64,000 bases of DNA from Dyella amyloliquefaciens (lineage in GTDB: Bacteria; Pseudomonadota; Gammaproteobacteria; Xanthomonadales; Rhodanobacteraceae): the NCBI RefSeq assembly GCF_004296575.1, contig NZ_SAYT01000001.1, forward strand, positions 714,856 through 778,855, written 5' to 3'. The notes below the pieces were generated by a model. The model saw only the letters and a list, made by a program, of their open reading frames with translations, ran no database searches and was not told the DNA's origin. Below, piece by piece: positions 49,757 to 60,623 of the stretch. The position numbers and the translations under genes are program-made. Numbering within the stretch: the first letter of the stretch is position 1; each line of letters begins with the position of its first letter.

Positions 49757-51123
49757 TGCGCTTGAGCGCCATTGCCCTGTGGACCCGTGGACGCCTGATC
49801 GGCGAGGACGTCGACGTCACCGGCGTCGCCATCGATACGCGCAAGCTGCATTCCGGCGACCTGTTCGTGGCGATCAAGGGCGAGCGCGTCGACGGGCACG
49901 ATTTCCTGGCCGACGCGAAGGCCAAGGGCGCGATCGCCGCGATGGTCACGCGCAAGGTCGACTTCGACCTGCCGCAGGTGCTGGTCGACGATACGGAGCT
50001 CGCCCTGGGCGACCTCGCCAGCGCCGTGCGTGCGCAGAGCAACGTGCGCGTGATCGGCATCACCGGCTCCAACGGCAAGACCACGGTGAAGACGCTGACG
50101 GCGTCGATCCTGTCGCGCCATGGCCGCACGCACGTCAACGCCGGCAACTACAACAACGAGCTGGGTCTGCCGCTGACCCTGCTGGCGATGCCGCAGGATA
50201 CCGAGTACGCCGTGCTCGAAATGGGCGCGGGCAAGCCGGGCGACATCGCCTACCTCGCTGCCATCGCGCGGCCCGATATCGGCCTCGTCAACACCATCGC
50301 GCCCGCGCATCTTGAGCGCATGGGCAGCGTGGAAGTCGTGGCCGAGACCAAGGGCGCGCTGTATCAGGCATTGCCGGTCGACGGTGTGGCGATCATCAAT
50401 GCGGACGAGGCGTTCGCGAGCTTCTTTACGGGGCTGGCCGGGACGCGCCGCCAGCTGCGCTTCGGGCTGGACCACAAGGCCGATGTGGGTGCCGACATCC
50501 TCGATCAGCGCGTGGACGGGTCGCACTTCCTGCTCAGTACGCCGGTGGGCGATGCCGAAGTGCAGCTGCCGCTGGCGGGCCACCACAACATCGCCAACGC
50601 GCTCGCCGCGGCGTCGATCGCGCTGGCGCTGGACGTGCCGCTCGACACCATCGTGGAAGGCCTCGAGAACGTACCCGGTGTCGCCGGTCGCCTGCAGTTC
50701 GAGCGCATGCCCGGCGGCTGGACGCTGATCGACGACAGCTACAACGCCAACCCCGGTTCCGTCGGTGCCGCCATCGACACGCTGGCCCTGGCCGAAGGCG
50801 AACGCTGGCTGGTGCTGGGCGACATGGCCGAGCTCGGCGAGAACGCCGTGGCCCTGCATGCCGGCATCGGCGAGCGCGCGCACAAGCGCGGCATCGATCG
50901 CCTGTTCGCGGTCGGCCCCCTGAGCGCCGCAGCGGTGAAGGCGTTCGGCGAACGTGGCGAGCACTTTGCCGACAAGGCGGCGCTGGCCGCCGCATTGAAA
51001 CAACATCTGCACAGCGGCGTCGCCTGTCTGGTCAAGGGCTCGCGCTCGTCCGGGATGGATCAGGTGGTCGCTGCGCTCCGCGACAACAAGAAAACAGGGG
51101 AGGGCGCATCCGATGCTGCTTGA
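49753..51123 (+). CDS. murF: UDP-MurNAc-tripeptide:D-Ala-D-Ala ligase
   Basis: The 456-residue ligase contains [14 protein letters not shown] (ATP loop), [38 protein letters not shown] and [10 protein letters not shown], all typical of MurF. It completes the pentapeptide precursor in the cytoplasm. The end overlaps the start of mraY by 11 bp. Confidence 0.98.
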   Translation: MMRLSAIALWTRGRLIGEDVDVTGVAIDTRKLHSGDLFVAIKGERVDGHDFLADAKAKGAIAAMVTRKVDFDLPQVLVDDTELALGDLASAVRAQSNVRVIGITGSNGKTTVKTLTASILSRHGRTHVNAGNYNNELGLPLTLLAMPQDTEYAVLEMGAGKPGDIAYLAAIARPDIGLVNTIAPAHLERMGSVEVVAETKGALYQALPVDGVAIINADEAFASFFTGLAGTRRQLRFGLDHKADVGADILDQRVDGSHFLLSTPVGDAEVQLPLAGHHNIANALAAASIALALDVPLDTIVEGLENVPGVAGRLQFERMPGGWTLIDDSYNANPGSVGAAIDTLALAEGERWLVLGDMAELGENAVALHAGIGERAHKRGIDRLFAVGPLSAAAVKAFGERGEHFADKAALAAALKQHLHSGVACLVKGSRSSGMDQVVAALRDNKKTGEGASDAA

Positions 51124-52213
51124 ACTCGCAGACTGGATGGCACGGCACTTCACTGCCCTCCACCTGTTCCAGTACATCACGTTCCGCACCATCATGGCCG
51201 CGCTTACCGCGCTGGCGATGTCGCTGCTGTTCGGACCCAACGTCATCCGCAAGCTGGCCGAGCTGAAGGCGGGCCAGGTCGTGCGCAAGGACGGCCCGCA
51301 GACGCACCTGTCCAAGGCCGGCACGCCGACCATGGGCGGCGTGATGATCCTGCTGGCAGTCAGCCTCTCCACCATCCTGTGGACTGACCTGCACAACCGT
51401 TATGTGTGGCTGGTGCTGGCGGTGCTGCTCAGTTTCGGCGTGATCGGCTTCTACGACGATTACAAGAAGCTGGTGCTGAAGGACAGCCGCGGTCTCGCCT
51501 CGCGCTGGAAGTATTTCTGGCAGTCGGTGTTCGGCCTGGCTGCCGCGTTGTTCCTCTACTACACCGCGCCGCATGGCGTCGCCAACGCGCCGGTAGCCGA
51601 GACCGCCCTGTACGTGCCGCTGTTCAAGCAGGTGGCCGTACCGCTCGGCGTGCTGTTCGTGGTCATCGCCTATTTCATGATCGTGGGCTTCTCCAACGCG
51701 GTGAACCTCACCGACGGCCTGGATGGCCTCGCCATCATGCCGACCGTGCTGGTCTCCGGCGCACTGGGCGTGTTCGCGTATCTCGCGGGCAACCGCCTGT
51801 TCTCCGAATACCTCGGCATCCCGTCGATTCCCGGCGCCGGTGAACTTGCGATTTTCTGTGGTGCGCTGTCCGGCGCAGGCCTGGGCTTCCTGTGGTTCAA
51901 CACCTATCCGGCCCAGGTGTTCATGGGCGACGTGGGCGCGCTGGCGATCGGTGCGGCGCTCGCCGCGATCGCCGTGATCGTGCGCCAGGAAATCGTGTTG
52001 CTGGTGATGGGTGGCGTGTTCGTGATGGAAACCGCCTCGGTGATGATCCAGGTGGCGAGCTTCAAGATGACCGGCAAGCGTGTGTTCCGCATGGCGCCGA
52101 TCCATCACCACTTTGAACTCAAGGGCTGGCCGGAGCCGCGCGTCATCGTGCGTTTCTGGATCATCAGCGTCGTGCTGGTGCTGATCGGCCTCGCCACGTT
52201 GAAGGTGCGCTGA
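51113..52213 (+). CDS. mraY: Phospho-MurNAc-pentapeptide translocase MraY
   Basis: The 366-residue ten-helix inner-membrane enzyme shows [13 protein letters not shown], the catalytic Asp pair in [36 protein letters not shown] and the C-terminal [13 protein letters not shown]. It transfers phospho-MurNAc-pentapeptide to undecaprenyl phosphate, making lipid I. ftsW begins 2 bp after the stop; in many gammaproteobacteria murD lies between the two. Confidence 0.98.
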   Translation: MLLELADWMARHFTALHLFQYITFRTIMAALTALAMSLLFGPNVIRKLAELKAGQVVRKDGPQTHLSKAGTPTMGGVMILLAVSLSTILWTDLHNRYVWLVLAVLLSFGVIGFYDDYKKLVLKDSRGLASRWKYFWQSVFGLAAALFLYYTAPHGVANAPVAETALYVPLFKQVAVPLGVLFVVIAYFMIVGFSNAVNLTDGLDGLAIMPTVLVSGALGVFAYLAGNRLFSEYLGIPSIPGAGELAIFCGALSGAGLGFLWFNTYPAQVFMGDVGALAIGAALAAIAVIVRQEIVLLVMGGVFVMETASVMIQVASFKMTGKRVFRMAPIHHHFELKGWPEPRVIVRFWIISVVLVLIGLATLKVR

Positions 52214-52215
52214 TC

Positions 52216-53457
52216 ATGTTCTTCGACACCACCCAGGCCAAGCGACGACAGGGACCCCGCGGCAGCTTCGACATGCCGCTGGTGATCGCGCTCGTCGGTC
52301 TGGCCTGCATCGGGGTGGTGATGGTGGCGTCGAGCTCGATCGCCGTGGCCGAAAGCCAGCACATCGGCGCGTTCTACTTCCTCAAGCGCCACCTGCTGTT
52401 CCTCAGCATTGGCATGGTGCTGGCGGGCATCGCCATGCGCACCGAGCTGAAGCTGATGGAGAAGAACGCCTACCTGCTGCTGGCGGGCGCGGTCGTGTTG
52501 CTGTTGCTGGTGTTCGTGCCGGGCATCGGCATGCGCATCAATGGTGCGCGCCGCTGGCTCAACTTCCTGATCACCAGCTTCCAGCCGGTCGAGGCGGTGA
52601 AGCTGATCCTCGTGGTCTACACCGCAAGTTACCTGGTGCGCCATCGCGAGAGCGTGGAAACCAGCTTCTGGGGCCTGTTCAAGCCCATCATGGTGGCGGG
52701 CCTGTTCGTGTTGCTGCTGCTGGCGCAGCCGGACTTCGGTTCAGCCACGCTGATGATCGCGGTGACCATCGGCATGATCTGGATGGGCGGTGCCAAGCCC
52801 ATGTACCTCGGCGGCATGGGCCTGCCGGTGGTGGCGCTGCTGTGGTTCGTGGCGAAGTTTGAGCCGTACCGCATGCGTCGCCTCACGTCGTTCATCGACC
52901 CGTGGGCCGATCCGTTCAACGACGGTTTCCAGCTGACCCAGTCGCTGATGGCGATCGGTCGTGGCGAGTGGACCGGCGTGGGCCTGGGCTCGAGCGTGCT
53001 CAAGCTGTCCTACCTGCCCGAAGCACATACCGACTTCATCTTCGCGGTGATCTCCGAGGAGCTGGGCCTGGCCGGCATCCTGCTGGTGATGGGCCTGTTC
53101 GCGCTCGCCGTGGGCCGCGGCTTGTACATGGGCCTCAAGGGCATGGAGATCGGCCAGCGCTTTGCCGGTTACGTGGCCTGCGGCGTGTCGCTGATGCTGG
53201 GCCTGCAGACCATGGTGTCGATCGGCGTGAACCTCGGCGCGCTGCCGACCAAGGGCCTGACCCTGCCGCTGATCAGCTACGGCGGTTCGTCCATCGTGCT
53301 CACCTGTGCGATGGCCGGCGTCCTGTTGCGCACCACCTATGAAATCAACCGCGCCCTCGATGCACGCCAGATGGCGGCGCGCATGCCGGCGAACGCCGTG
53401 CCGGACGCGAACACGGCCGTGGCTGCGACGCCTGCGCGCGAGGCGGTGACCGCATGA
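52216..53457 (+). CDS. ftsW: Septal peptidoglycan glycosyltransferase FtsW
   Basis: The 413-residue SEDS protein has about ten membrane helices and the conserved blocks GARRWLNF, QPVEAVKL, AQPDFGSATL, GRGEWTGVGLGSS, LPEAHTDFIFAVISEE and the C-terminal LPLISYGGSSIV. It polymerises glycan at the septum with FtsI. The Ala/Val-rich C-terminal tail is longer than the minimum. The stop overlaps murG. Confidence 0.97.
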   Translation: MFFDTTQAKRRQGPRGSFDMPLVIALVGLACIGVVMVASSSIAVAESQHIGAFYFLKRHLLFLSIGMVLAGIAMRTELKLMEKNAYLLLAGAVVLLLLVFVPGIGMRINGARRWLNFLITSFQPVEAVKLILVVYTASYLVRHRESVETSFWGLFKPIMVAGLFVLLLLAQPDFGSATLMIAVTIGMIWMGGAKPMYLGGMGLPVVALLWFVAKFEPYRMRRLTSFIDPWADPFNDGFQLTQSLMAIGRGEWTGVGLGSSVLKLSYLPEAHTDFIFAVISEELGLAGILLVMGLFALAVGRGLYMGLKGMEIGQRFAGYVACGVSLMLGLQTMVSIGVNLGALPTKGLTLPLISYGGSSIVLTCAMAGVLLRTTYEINRALDARQMAARMPANAVPDANTAVAATPAREAVTA

Positions 53458-54521
53458 CGGCGCCCGTGCTCATCATGGCCGGCGGCACCGGTGGCCACAT
53501 CTTCCCGGGACTCGCCGTGGCCGAAGCGCTGCGCGCGCAGGGCGTGCCGGTGGTATGGCTGGGTGCCGAAGGTGGCATGGAGACCAAGGTCGTGCCGGCG
53601 CATGGCATCGAGCTGGTGACCGTGCCGGTGGGTGGGTTGCGCGGCAAAGGTTTGAAGACGCGTCTGCTGGCGCCCTTCATGCTCGCGCGTGCACTGCTCG
53701 CTTCGCTCGGTGCGCTTCGCCGCATCAAGCCGCGCAGCGTGTTGTCGATGGGCGGCTACGTGGCCGGCCCCGGCGGCGTCGCTGCGCGCATCACGCGCCG
53801 GCCGCTGCTGGTGCACGAGCAGAACCGCGTCGCCGGCTTCACCAATCGCAAGCTCGCCGAGCATGCGCAGCGTGTATTGGCTGGCTTCAGCGATGCGTTG
53901 CCGGGCGCCGAGTGGGTGGGTAATCCGGTGCGTGGCGCCATTGCCGCGCTGCCGACGCCGAGCGAGCGCATGGCCGCACGCACCGGTCGTGCGCGCCTGC
54001 TCGTGCTGGGTGGCAGCCTGGGTGCCCGTGCGTTGAACATCGCTTTGCCGCAGGCGCTGGCGCTGCTGTCGCCGTCGCAGCGCCCGGAAGTGCTGCACCA
54101 GTGCGGCAACCGCGGCATCGACGAAGCGCGTGCCGCCTACGCCAAGGCCGGTGTCGAAGCGCAGATCGTGCCGTTCATCGAAGACATGGCCGGCACCTAC
54201 GCCTGGGCTGACCTCGCGGTATGCCGCGCGGGTGCGCTCACGCTGGCCGAGCTCACGGCTGCCGGACTCGGCGCCGTGCTCGTGCCGTTCCCCTATGCGG
54301 TGGATGACCACCAGACCCGCAATGCCGAGGCGCTGGTCGCCGTGCATGCGGCCGAATTGATTCAGGAGAAGGATCTGGACGTACAGCAGTTGGCGCAGCG
54401 CCTCGAGGCGCTGCTGGATGATCGCGAGCGACTGGTCGCGATGGGCGAGGCTGCGCGCACGCTGGCCAAGCCCGACGCCGCGGCAGTGATCGCACGCGCC
54501 TGCATGGAGGTGGCCGCATGA
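53454..54521 (+). CDS. murG: Lipid II synthase MurG
   Basis: The 355-residue GT-B glycosyltransferase has the N-terminal glycine loop MAGGTGGHIFPGLAVAE, the membrane-association patch, HEQNRVAGFTN, LLVLGGSLGARALN and the UDP-GlcNAc region CRAGALTLAELTAAGL / PYAVDDHQTRNAE. It adds GlcNAc to lipid I on the cytoplasmic face of the membrane. It overlaps both neighbours by 4 bp. Confidence 0.98.
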   Translation: MTAPVLIMAGGTGGHIFPGLAVAEALRAQGVPVVWLGAEGGMETKVVPAHGIELVTVPVGGLRGKGLKTRLLAPFMLARALLASLGALRRIKPRSVLSMGGYVAGPGGVAARITRRPLLVHEQNRVAGFTNRKLAEHAQRVLAGFSDALPGAEWVGNPVRGAIAALPTPSERMAARTGRARLLVLGGSLGARALNIALPQALALLSPSQRPEVLHQCGNRGIDEARAAYAKAGVEAQIVPFIEDMAGTYAWADLAVCRAGALTLAELTAAGLGAVLVPFPYAVDDHQTRNAEALVAVHAAELIQEKDLDVQQLAQRLEALLDDRERLVAMGEAARTLAKPDAAAVIARACMEVAA

Positions 54522-55960
54522 CGCCGCGTCGTTTGCTCGCGCACGAAGACTTGATGACCACGTTCCGCCGAGTGCATTTCATCGGCATCGGCGGCGTGGG
54601 CATGAGCGGCATCGCCGAAGTGCTGCACAACCTGGGCTATGCCGTCTCCGGTTCCGATCGCGCCAACTCACCGACCGCACAGCGCCTCTCCGCGCTGGGC
54701 ATCGAAGTGCATGTCGGCCACGCCGCCGAGAACATCGGCGACGCCGACGTGGTGGTGACTTCCAGTGCCATCAACGCTGAAAATCCCGAATTGCAGGCCG
54801 CCCGCGCTGCACGCATCCCCGTGGTGCCGCGCGCCGAGATGCTGGGCGAGCTGATGCGCTTCCGCCGCGGCGTCGCCATCGCCGGCACGCACGGCAAGAC
54901 CACCACCACGAGCCTCGCGGCGAGCGTGCTGGCCGAGGCCAACTACGACCCGACCTTCGTGATCGGCGGACAGCTCAATGCGGCCGGCGCGAATGCGCGC
55001 CTGGGCACGGGCCAGTACATCGTGGCCGAGGCCGACGAATCGGATGGTTCGTTCCTGATGCTGTCGCCGGTGGTCGCGGTGGTTACCAACATCGACGCCG
55101 ATCACCTGGAGAACTACCACGGTGACTTCGCGCTGGTGAAGAAGGCCTTCGCCGACTTCCTGCATCGCCTGCCGTTCTACGGCCTCGCCGTGCTGTGCGT
55201 GGACGATCCGGAAGTCGCCGAGCTGGCCAAGTCCACCACGCGTCGCGTGATGACTTACGGCATCGAGACCCAGGATGCCGACGTGCGCGCGAGCAACCTC
55301 TCGCAGCACGGCTTCGAGATGCATTTCGACCTGTGGCTGCCGGGTCGCAACGAGGCGTTGCACGTCAAGCTGAACCTGCCGGGTCGACACAACGTGCTCA
55401 ACGCGCTCGCTGCCGCCACGGTTGGCTGGCAGCTGGGCGTGGAAGCCGAGTCGATCGCGCGAGCGTTGGAGAACTTCCAGGGCGTGGGTCGCCGATTCCA
55501 TCGTCGTGGCGAGATCGCCCTGGACAAGGGCACGGCCCTGCTGGTCGACGACTACGGCCACCATCCGCGCGAACTCGCGGCGGTGTTCGCCGCAGCACGC
55601 GGCGGTTGGCCGGATCGTCGCCTGGTGGTCGGCTTCCAGCCGCATCGCTACAGCCGTACGCGCGACCTGCTGGACGATTTCGCCAATGTGCTGGCCGAAG
55701 CCGACGTGCTGGTGCTGACGGACGTCTATCCGGCCGGTGAGGCACCGATCGCCGGTGCCGATGGTCGCGCGCTGGCACGCGCGGTGCGTGCGCGCGGCAA
55801 GGTCGATCCGGTGCTGATCGACCATCCGCGTGAATTCAAGGAAACGCTGCCCGCGCTGTTGCGCGACGGTGACCTGTTGCTGCTGCTCGGAGCCGGCGAT
55901 ATCGGCGCGGCGGCGGTGGAAATGGCGAACGCCGGTCAACTGAAGACGAGCAAAGCATGA
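54518..55960 (+). CDS. murC: UDP-N-acetylmuramate:L-alanine ligase
   Basis: The Mur ligase shows [19 protein letters not shown], the ATP loop [21 protein letters not shown] and [13 protein letters not shown] 54518 overlaps the murG stop and is adopted; ATG 54554 ([14 protein letters not shown]) would give the more usual family N-terminus. It commits UDP-MurNAc to peptidoglycan by adding L-Ala. The length (480, or 468 from the second start) is typical. Confidence 0.97.
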   Translation: MTPRRLLAHEDLMTTFRRVHFIGIGGVGMSGIAEVLHNLGYAVSGSDRANSPTAQRLSALGIEVHVGHAAENIGDADVVVTSSAINAENPELQAARAARIPVVPRAEMLGELMRFRRGVAIAGTHGKTTTTSLAASVLAEANYDPTFVIGGQLNAAGANARLGTGQYIVAEADESDGSFLMLSPVVAVVTNIDADHLENYHGDFALVKKAFADFLHRLPFYGLAVLCVDDPEVAELAKSTTRRVMTYGIETQDADVRASNLSQHGFEMHFDLWLPGRNEALHVKLNLPGRHNVLNALAAATVGWQLGVEAESIARALENFQGVGRRFHRRGEIALDKGTALLVDDYGHHPRELAAVFAAARGGWPDRRLVVGFQPHRYSRTRDLLDDFANVLAEADVLVLTDVYPAGEAPIAGADGRALARAVRARGKVDPVLIDHPREFKETLPALLRDGDLLLLLGAGDIGAAAVEMANAGQLKTSKA

Positions 55961-56892
55961 GCAAGACGATCACCGATCCCGCACAGTTTGGCCGCGTCGC
56001 CGTGGTGATGGGTGGCAGCTCGGCCGAGCGCGAGGTGTCGCTCGACTCCGGCCGCAACGTGCTGGCCGCGCTGCAGGCGCGCGGCGTGGATGCGCACGCC
56101 ATCGACGGCATCCCGGCGCTGCTGGACGCCGTGCGCGCCGGCCACTTCGCCCGCGTGTTCAACATCCTGCACGGCGGTGGCGGCGAGAACGGCGAGCTCC
56201 AGGGTGCGCTGCAGTCGCTGCGCATTCCGTTCACCGGTTCCGGCGTGCTGGGTTCGGCGCTGTCGCTCGACAAGATCCGCGCCAAGCTGGTGTGGCAGGC
56301 GATGGGCCTTCCCACGCCGAAGTTCAAGGCGCTGCCGCGCGGTGCCGACGTGCATGCCGCTGCACGCGAGATCGGTTTCCCGCTGATCGTGAAGCCGGCC
56401 TGGGAAGGCTCCAGCGTGGGTGTCAGCCGCGTGTTCAAGGAAGAGGATCTCGATGACGCCGTGGCGCTGGCGCAGCGCTATCCCGGCGACATGCTGATGG
56501 AGACCCTGATCGAGGGCGGCGAGTACACCGTCGGCGTGCTCGATCGCCAGGTGCTGGCCACCATCAATATCGTGCCCAAGGGCGAGTACTACGACTACAA
56601 CGCCAAGTACATCGCCGAAGACACCCAGTACATCTGCCCGGGCCTGCACGGCGACGCCGAGCGCGAGATGCAGGAACTGGCGCTGCGTGCGTTCGATGCG
56701 CTGGCCTGTTCGGGCTGGGGACGCGTCGACGTGATGCGCGACAAGCAGGGCAAGAACTGGCTGCTGGAAGTGAACACCGCGCCTGGCATGACCTCGCACT
56801 CGCTGGTGCCCAAGGCCGCTGCCGTCGCCGGCATCGATTACCAGACGCTGTGCTGGCGCGTGCTTGAAACGAGCTTCCGGGAGGGCGTGTGA
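55957..56892 (+). CDS. ddl: D-alanine:D-alanine ligase
   Basis: The 311-residue ATP-grasp enzyme has [51 protein letters not shown] and the metal-binding [17 protein letters not shown]. The Tyr of EYYDYNAKY fits the D-Ala-D-Ala, not the D-lactate, form. It supplies the dipeptide used by MurF. It corresponds to ddlB in enterobacterial dcw clusters. The stop overlaps the ftsQ GTG start. Confidence 0.97.
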   Translation: MSKTITDPAQFGRVAVVMGGSSAEREVSLDSGRNVLAALQARGVDAHAIDGIPALLDAVRAGHFARVFNILHGGGGENGELQGALQSLRIPFTGSGVLGSALSLDKIRAKLVWQAMGLPTPKFKALPRGADVHAAAREIGFPLIVKPAWEGSSVGVSRVFKEEDLDDAVALAQRYPGDMLMETLIEGGEYTVGVLDRQVLATINIVPKGEYYDYNAKYIAEDTQYICPGLHGDAEREMQELALRAFDALACSGWGRVDVMRDKQGKNWLLEVNTAPGMTSHSLVPKAAAVAGIDYQTLCWRVLETSFREGV

Positions 56893-57626
56893 GGGGAGCT
56901 ATCCGCCTCGTTGCCTGGGTTCTGGCCATCGCGCTCGTGGCGCTGCCGATCGTCGGCGTGCTGCGCGGATGGTTTGCGGCCAATCGTTGGCCGGTGACCC
57001 AGTTGACGGTGCAGGCCGAGTTCAAGCATGTGACCGAGGATGAGCTCCGTTCGGTCGTCATGCCGCGCCTCGGCAAGGGGTTCTTCGCACTCGACCTCGA
57101 TGGCGTGCAGAAGGCGGTCTCCGCGTTGCCGTGGGTGGAGTCGGTGGAGGCGCGCAAGCGCTGGCCCGACACGCTGATCCTGCGCATCTACGAGCGCCAG
57201 CCGTTCGCGCGCTGGAACGAGAAGCGCCTGATCAGCCGCCAGGGCCTGGTGTTCGACGCGCCCGACGTGTCGGCCAATACCGATCTGCCGGACCTGCGCG
57301 GCCCCGATGCGCGCCTGGCGGAAGTGGTGAGCTTCTATGCGGAAACGCAGAAGGCGTTTGCCAATACCAAACTGAAAATCACCGGCGTCTCGCTCACCGA
57401 GCGTGGCAGCTGGAGCCTCACCACGAGCAGTGGCGCGCAGATCGTCATTGGCGACCGCGACCAGGCCGGTCGCCGCCTGCGCCGCTTCCTCGACGTCTAC
57501 CCACAACTCATGGCGGGCCATGCCGATGGCTTCGCCTACGCCGATCTTCGTTACACCAATGGATTTGCCGTTCGATGGCCGCCGCAGGCGAGCACCGTGA
57601 ACGCTGGAGGCTCACCCCGCACATGA
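56889..57626 (+). CDS. ftsQ: Cell division protein FtsQ
   Basis: A GTG start overlaps the ddl stop (GTGA). The 245-residue bitopic protein has a membrane helix (about 4-25, [20 protein letters not shown]), a POTRA domain ([20 protein letters not shown]) and a beta domain with [19 protein letters not shown], where the POTRA-beta junction is conserved. It recruits FtsL/FtsB. The stop overlaps the ftsA ATG. Confidence 0.95.
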   Translation: MRGAIRLVAWVLAIALVALPIVGVLRGWFAANRWPVTQLTVQAEFKHVTEDELRSVVMPRLGKGFFALDLDGVQKAVSALPWVESVEARKRWPDTLILRIYERQPFARWNEKRLISRQGLVFDAPDVSANTDLPDLRGPDARLAEVVSFYAETQKAFANTKLKITGVSLTERGSWSLTTSSGAQIVIGDRDQAGRRLRRFLDVYPQLMAGHADGFAYADLRYTNGFAVRWPPQASTVNAGGSPRT

Positions 57627-58855
57627 AACCCAAGAACGACAAGCAGCTGGTCGTAGGCCTCGATATCGGCACCTCGAAAGTGGTGGCGATCGTCGGCGAG
57701 TACGAGCCTGGCGAGCCGATCGAAGTGATCGGCATCGGCACCCACGTCTCGCGCGGCATGAAGCGCGGCTCGGTGGTGGACATCGAATCGACCGTGCACT
57801 CGATCCAGCGTGCCGTGGAAGAAGCCGAGCTGATGGCCGGCTGCGATATCCGCTCGGTCTACGCCTCGATCTCCGGCAGCCACCTGGAAACCAAGAACTC
57901 CCATGGCACCGCCGCGATCCGCGATCGCGAAGTGACCCCGGGCGATCTCGACCAGGTGCTGGAAGCCGCCAGCGCAGTGGCGATCCCGGCCGACCGCAAG
58001 GTGCTCTACAAGGAATCGCAGGAATACCGCATCGACGGCCAGGACGGCATCCGCTCGCCGGTGGGCATGAGCGGCGTGCGCCTGGAAGCGAGCGTGCATC
58101 TGGTCACCGGTGCGGCCGCGGCGGTGCAGAACATCTCCAAGTGCATCCAGCGCTGCGGCCTGACCGTGGACGAGCTGGTGCCCTCGGCGGTGGCCAGCGC
58201 CAAGTCGGTGCTGACCGACGACGAGCGGGAGCTGGGCGTGTGCCTGGTCGATATCGGCGCGGGCACCACCGACATCGCCATCTATACGCAGGGCGCGATC
58301 CGCTACACCAAGTCGCTGCCGGTCGGCGGCGACCAGGTCACCAACGACATCGCCTACGGCGTGCACACGCCGACCGCGCATGCGGAGGAGATCAAGATCA
58401 AGTACGCCTGCGCGCTGGCGCAGCTGGCGCACGCGGAAGAAACCATCCAGGTGCCGAGCGTCGGCGATCGCCCGCCGCGTCGCCTGGCTCGCCAGTCGCT
58501 GGCGCAGTCGGTGCAGGCGCGCTACGAGGAAATCTTCGAGATGGTGCAGGACGAGCTGCGTCGCTCCGGCTACGAGAGCCTGGTGGCGGCGGGCGTGGTG
58601 CTCACCGGCGGTGCCTCGCGCATGGAAGGTGCGCTGGAGCTGGCCGAGGAGATCTTCCACAAGATGGTGCGCATCGGCGTGCCGCAGCACGTGTCGGGCC
58701 TGGGCGAGGTCGTTGCCAATCCGCTGCATTCCACCGGCGTGGGCCTGCTGCTGCATGGCGCGCGCAATGGCGGCATGCGCGTCAGCGGCCCGGCGGGCGG
58801 CAGCGTGGGCGGACTGGTCGACAAGCTGCGCGGATGGATTACCAAGAATTTCTGA
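57623..58855 (+). CDS. ftsA: Cell division protein FtsA
   Basis: The 410-residue actin-like protein starts at 57623 ([20 protein letters not shown]). It shows the phosphate-1 loop GLDIGTSKV, the 1C domain, phosphate-2 [14 protein letters not shown], adenosine motif [13 protein letters not shown] and a C-terminal amphipathic tail ([15 protein letters not shown]) that binds the membrane. It anchors FtsZ filaments and links to FtsN. A 118-bp spacer precedes ftsZ. Confidence 0.98.
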   Translation: MKPKNDKQLVVGLDIGTSKVVAIVGEYEPGEPIEVIGIGTHVSRGMKRGSVVDIESTVHSIQRAVEEAELMAGCDIRSVYASISGSHLETKNSHGTAAIRDREVTPGDLDQVLEAASAVAIPADRKVLYKESQEYRIDGQDGIRSPVGMSGVRLEASVHLVTGAAAAVQNISKCIQRCGLTVDELVPSAVASAKSVLTDDERELGVCLVDIGAGTTDIAIYTQGAIRYTKSLPVGGDQVTNDIAYGVHTPTAHAEEIKIKYACALAQLAHAEETIQVPSVGDRPPRRLARQSLAQSVQARYEEIFEMVQDELRRSGYESLVAAGVVLTGGASRMEGALELAEEIFHKMVRIGVPQHVSGLGEVVANPLHSTGVGLLLHGARNGGMRVSGPAGGSVGGLVDKLRGWITKNF

Positions 58856-58973
58856 TTTGGGTGGGGCAGGAGGCCTCGCCACGGACGAATGGATGTTCGT
58901 CCACCACCAAGGGGCGACAGGAACGTCGACACCCGCGGTTACAACGACAACAGAGCTCTACGGAGGACGGGAA

Positions 58974-60155
58974 ATGTTTGAACTGATCGAAAAACTCGCA
59001 CCCAATGCAGTCATCAAGGTCATCGGCGTGGGTGGCGGCGGCGGTAACGCCGTGGCCCACATGCTCAATGCAAACATCGAAGGCGTCGAGTTCGTCGTCG
59101 CCAACACCGACGCGCAGGCCATGAAGAGCTGCGGTTCGCGTACGCACCTGCAGCTGGGTGCCAACGTGACCAAGGGCCTGGGCGCCGGCGCCAACCCGGA
59201 AGTGGGCCGCCAGGCCGCACTGGAAGACCGTGAGCGCATCGAGGAAGTGCTCGAGGGCGCGGACATGGTGTTCATCACCTGCGGCATGGGCGGCGGCACC
59301 GGCACGGGCGCAGCCCCGGTCGTGGCGCAGCTCGCCAAGGAGAAGGGCATCCTCACGGTGGCCGTGGTCACCAAGCCGTTCCCGTTCGAAGGCCGTCGTC
59401 GCATGCAGGTCGCGGCCAAGGGCATCGAAGACCTCTCGCAGCACGTCGATTCGCTGATCACCGTGCCCAACGAGAAGCTGTTGTCGGTGCTGGGCCGTGA
59501 AGTGACGCTTCTTAATGCGTTCAAGGCCGCCAACGACGTGCTGCAGGGTGCCGTGCAGGGTATCGCCGACCTCATCACCGCGCCGGGCCTGATCAACGTC
59601 GACTTCGCCGACGTGCGCACCGTGATGTCCGAAATGGGCATGGCGATGATGGGTTCGGGCACCGCCCGCGGCGACGACCGCGCGCAGGCTGCCGCCGAAG
59701 CCGCCATCAACAACCCGCTGCTGGAAGACGTCAACCTCAATGGCGCCTGCGGCATCCTCGTCAACGTCACCGCCGGTCCGAACCTGACCATGCGCGAATT
59801 CGACGAAATCGGTCGCATCATCCACGACTTCGCCAGCGAAGACGCCACCGTGGTCATGGGTACCTCGCTCGACCCGGAAATGCAGGACGACGTGCGCGTC
59901 ACCGTTGTGGCCACCGGCCTCAACCGCGCTGCGGCCCGCCAGCCGATCCGCCCGGTCGTCACCCAGCAGGTCGAAATGCGCCAGCGTCCGCGTCCGGTCG
60001 TGCTCCGCACGGGTACCGGCAACGAAGTGGTGGATTACGCCCAGCCGGAAGTGACCACGACCAGCCGCGTCGAGGCCAGCACCTCGGCCAAGAGCGCCGA
60101 TCCGAGCTTCGACTACCTGGACATTCCGGCCTTCCTTCGCCGTCAGGCCGACTGA
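58974..60155 (+). CDS. ftsZ: Cell division GTPase FtsZ
   Basis: The start at 58974 ([20 protein letters not shown]) follows GGAGGACGGGAA. The 393-residue tubulin homologue has [11 protein letters not shown], the GTP-binding signature [10 protein letters not shown] near residue 106, [11 protein letters not shown] in the T7 loop region, a short linker and the C-terminal peptide [15 protein letters not shown] that binds FtsA and ZipA. It forms the division ring. It is preceded by a 118-bp gap that may hold an extra promoter. Confidence 0.99.
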   Translation: MFELIEKLAPNAVIKVIGVGGGGGNAVAHMLNANIEGVEFVVANTDAQAMKSCGSRTHLQLGANVTKGLGAGANPEVGRQAALEDRERIEEVLEGADMVFITCGMGGGTGTGAAPVVAQLAKEKGILTVAVVTKPFPFEGRRRMQVAAKGIEDLSQHVDSLITVPNEKLLSVLGREVTLLNAFKAANDVLQGAVQGIADLITAPGLINVDFADVRTVMSEMGMAMMGSGTARGDDRAQAAAEAAINNPLLEDVNLNGACGILVNVTAGPNLTMREFDEIGRIIHDFASEDATVVMGTSLDPEMQDDVRVTVVATGLNRAAARQPIRPVVTQQVEMRQRPRPVVLRTGTGNEVVDYAQPEVTTTSRVEASTSAKSADPSFDYLDIPAFLRRQAD

Positions 60156-60623
60156 GATAGCTGACAGGGCAAATAATTTGAAGAAAAATTGAACAAATCG
60201 CCGGTTTCACTTGTCAGTAACGAAACGCACGCCTGATCCTTTTTCATGGAAAGCGGGTGTGCGCAAGGTCTTACGCCCTTTGGGCGGTATGTCCACTGAC
60301 GTGGCCGGCGTGCGTTCTGAACGTACGCAAGCTCCAACGACTGTGCTTCAGGGATGACGCATGGCCTGCCGAGAAATGATTTTTCGGCTGGCCCGGCACC
60401 CCGTGACCGGAATCCCGTCCCGGTCCGGGGTGCTGTGTCAGAACCTAAGTTATTGAAGTTGTTGGAGATGTAACTGATCACCCCATGAATGAATGTTATT
60501 CATGAATGAAAGGAACATGAAAGGGTGAACAGTGTGTGCGGAATGGATCGCCTTTTCACAGGTTAAGACTGTGTTAGCATCCGTTCCCTAAATTGGCTGC
60601 TGCCCCTTACAGGTACCCAAAAA
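60156..60623. other. Spacer between ftsZ and lpxC, 468 bp
   Basis: Contains a strong GC-rich hairpin (60396-60433) and an A+T-rich inverted repeat (CATGAAT / ATTCATG, 60484-60504), both upstream of lpxC. No gene is supported. The region must hold the lpxC promoter; the boxes are not clear enough to call. Confidence 0.5.
60396..60433 (+). terminator. GC-rich hairpin after ftsZ
   Basis: GCACCCCG (60396-60403) pairs with CGGGGTGC (60426-60433) and ACCGG with CCGGT inside, making about 13 pairs with a small bulge and a 9-nt loop. It lies 240 bp after ftsZ, with no U-tract. It could end read-through from ftsZ or structure the lpxC leader. Confidence 0.45.

Noticed and set aside
51032-52111. Long antisense frames opposite mraY, and likewise opposite murC (54668-55939) and ftsA (57551-58882)
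   Set aside because: These are GC-bias shadows of conserved dcw genes, rich in His/Arg/Gly and without family character.
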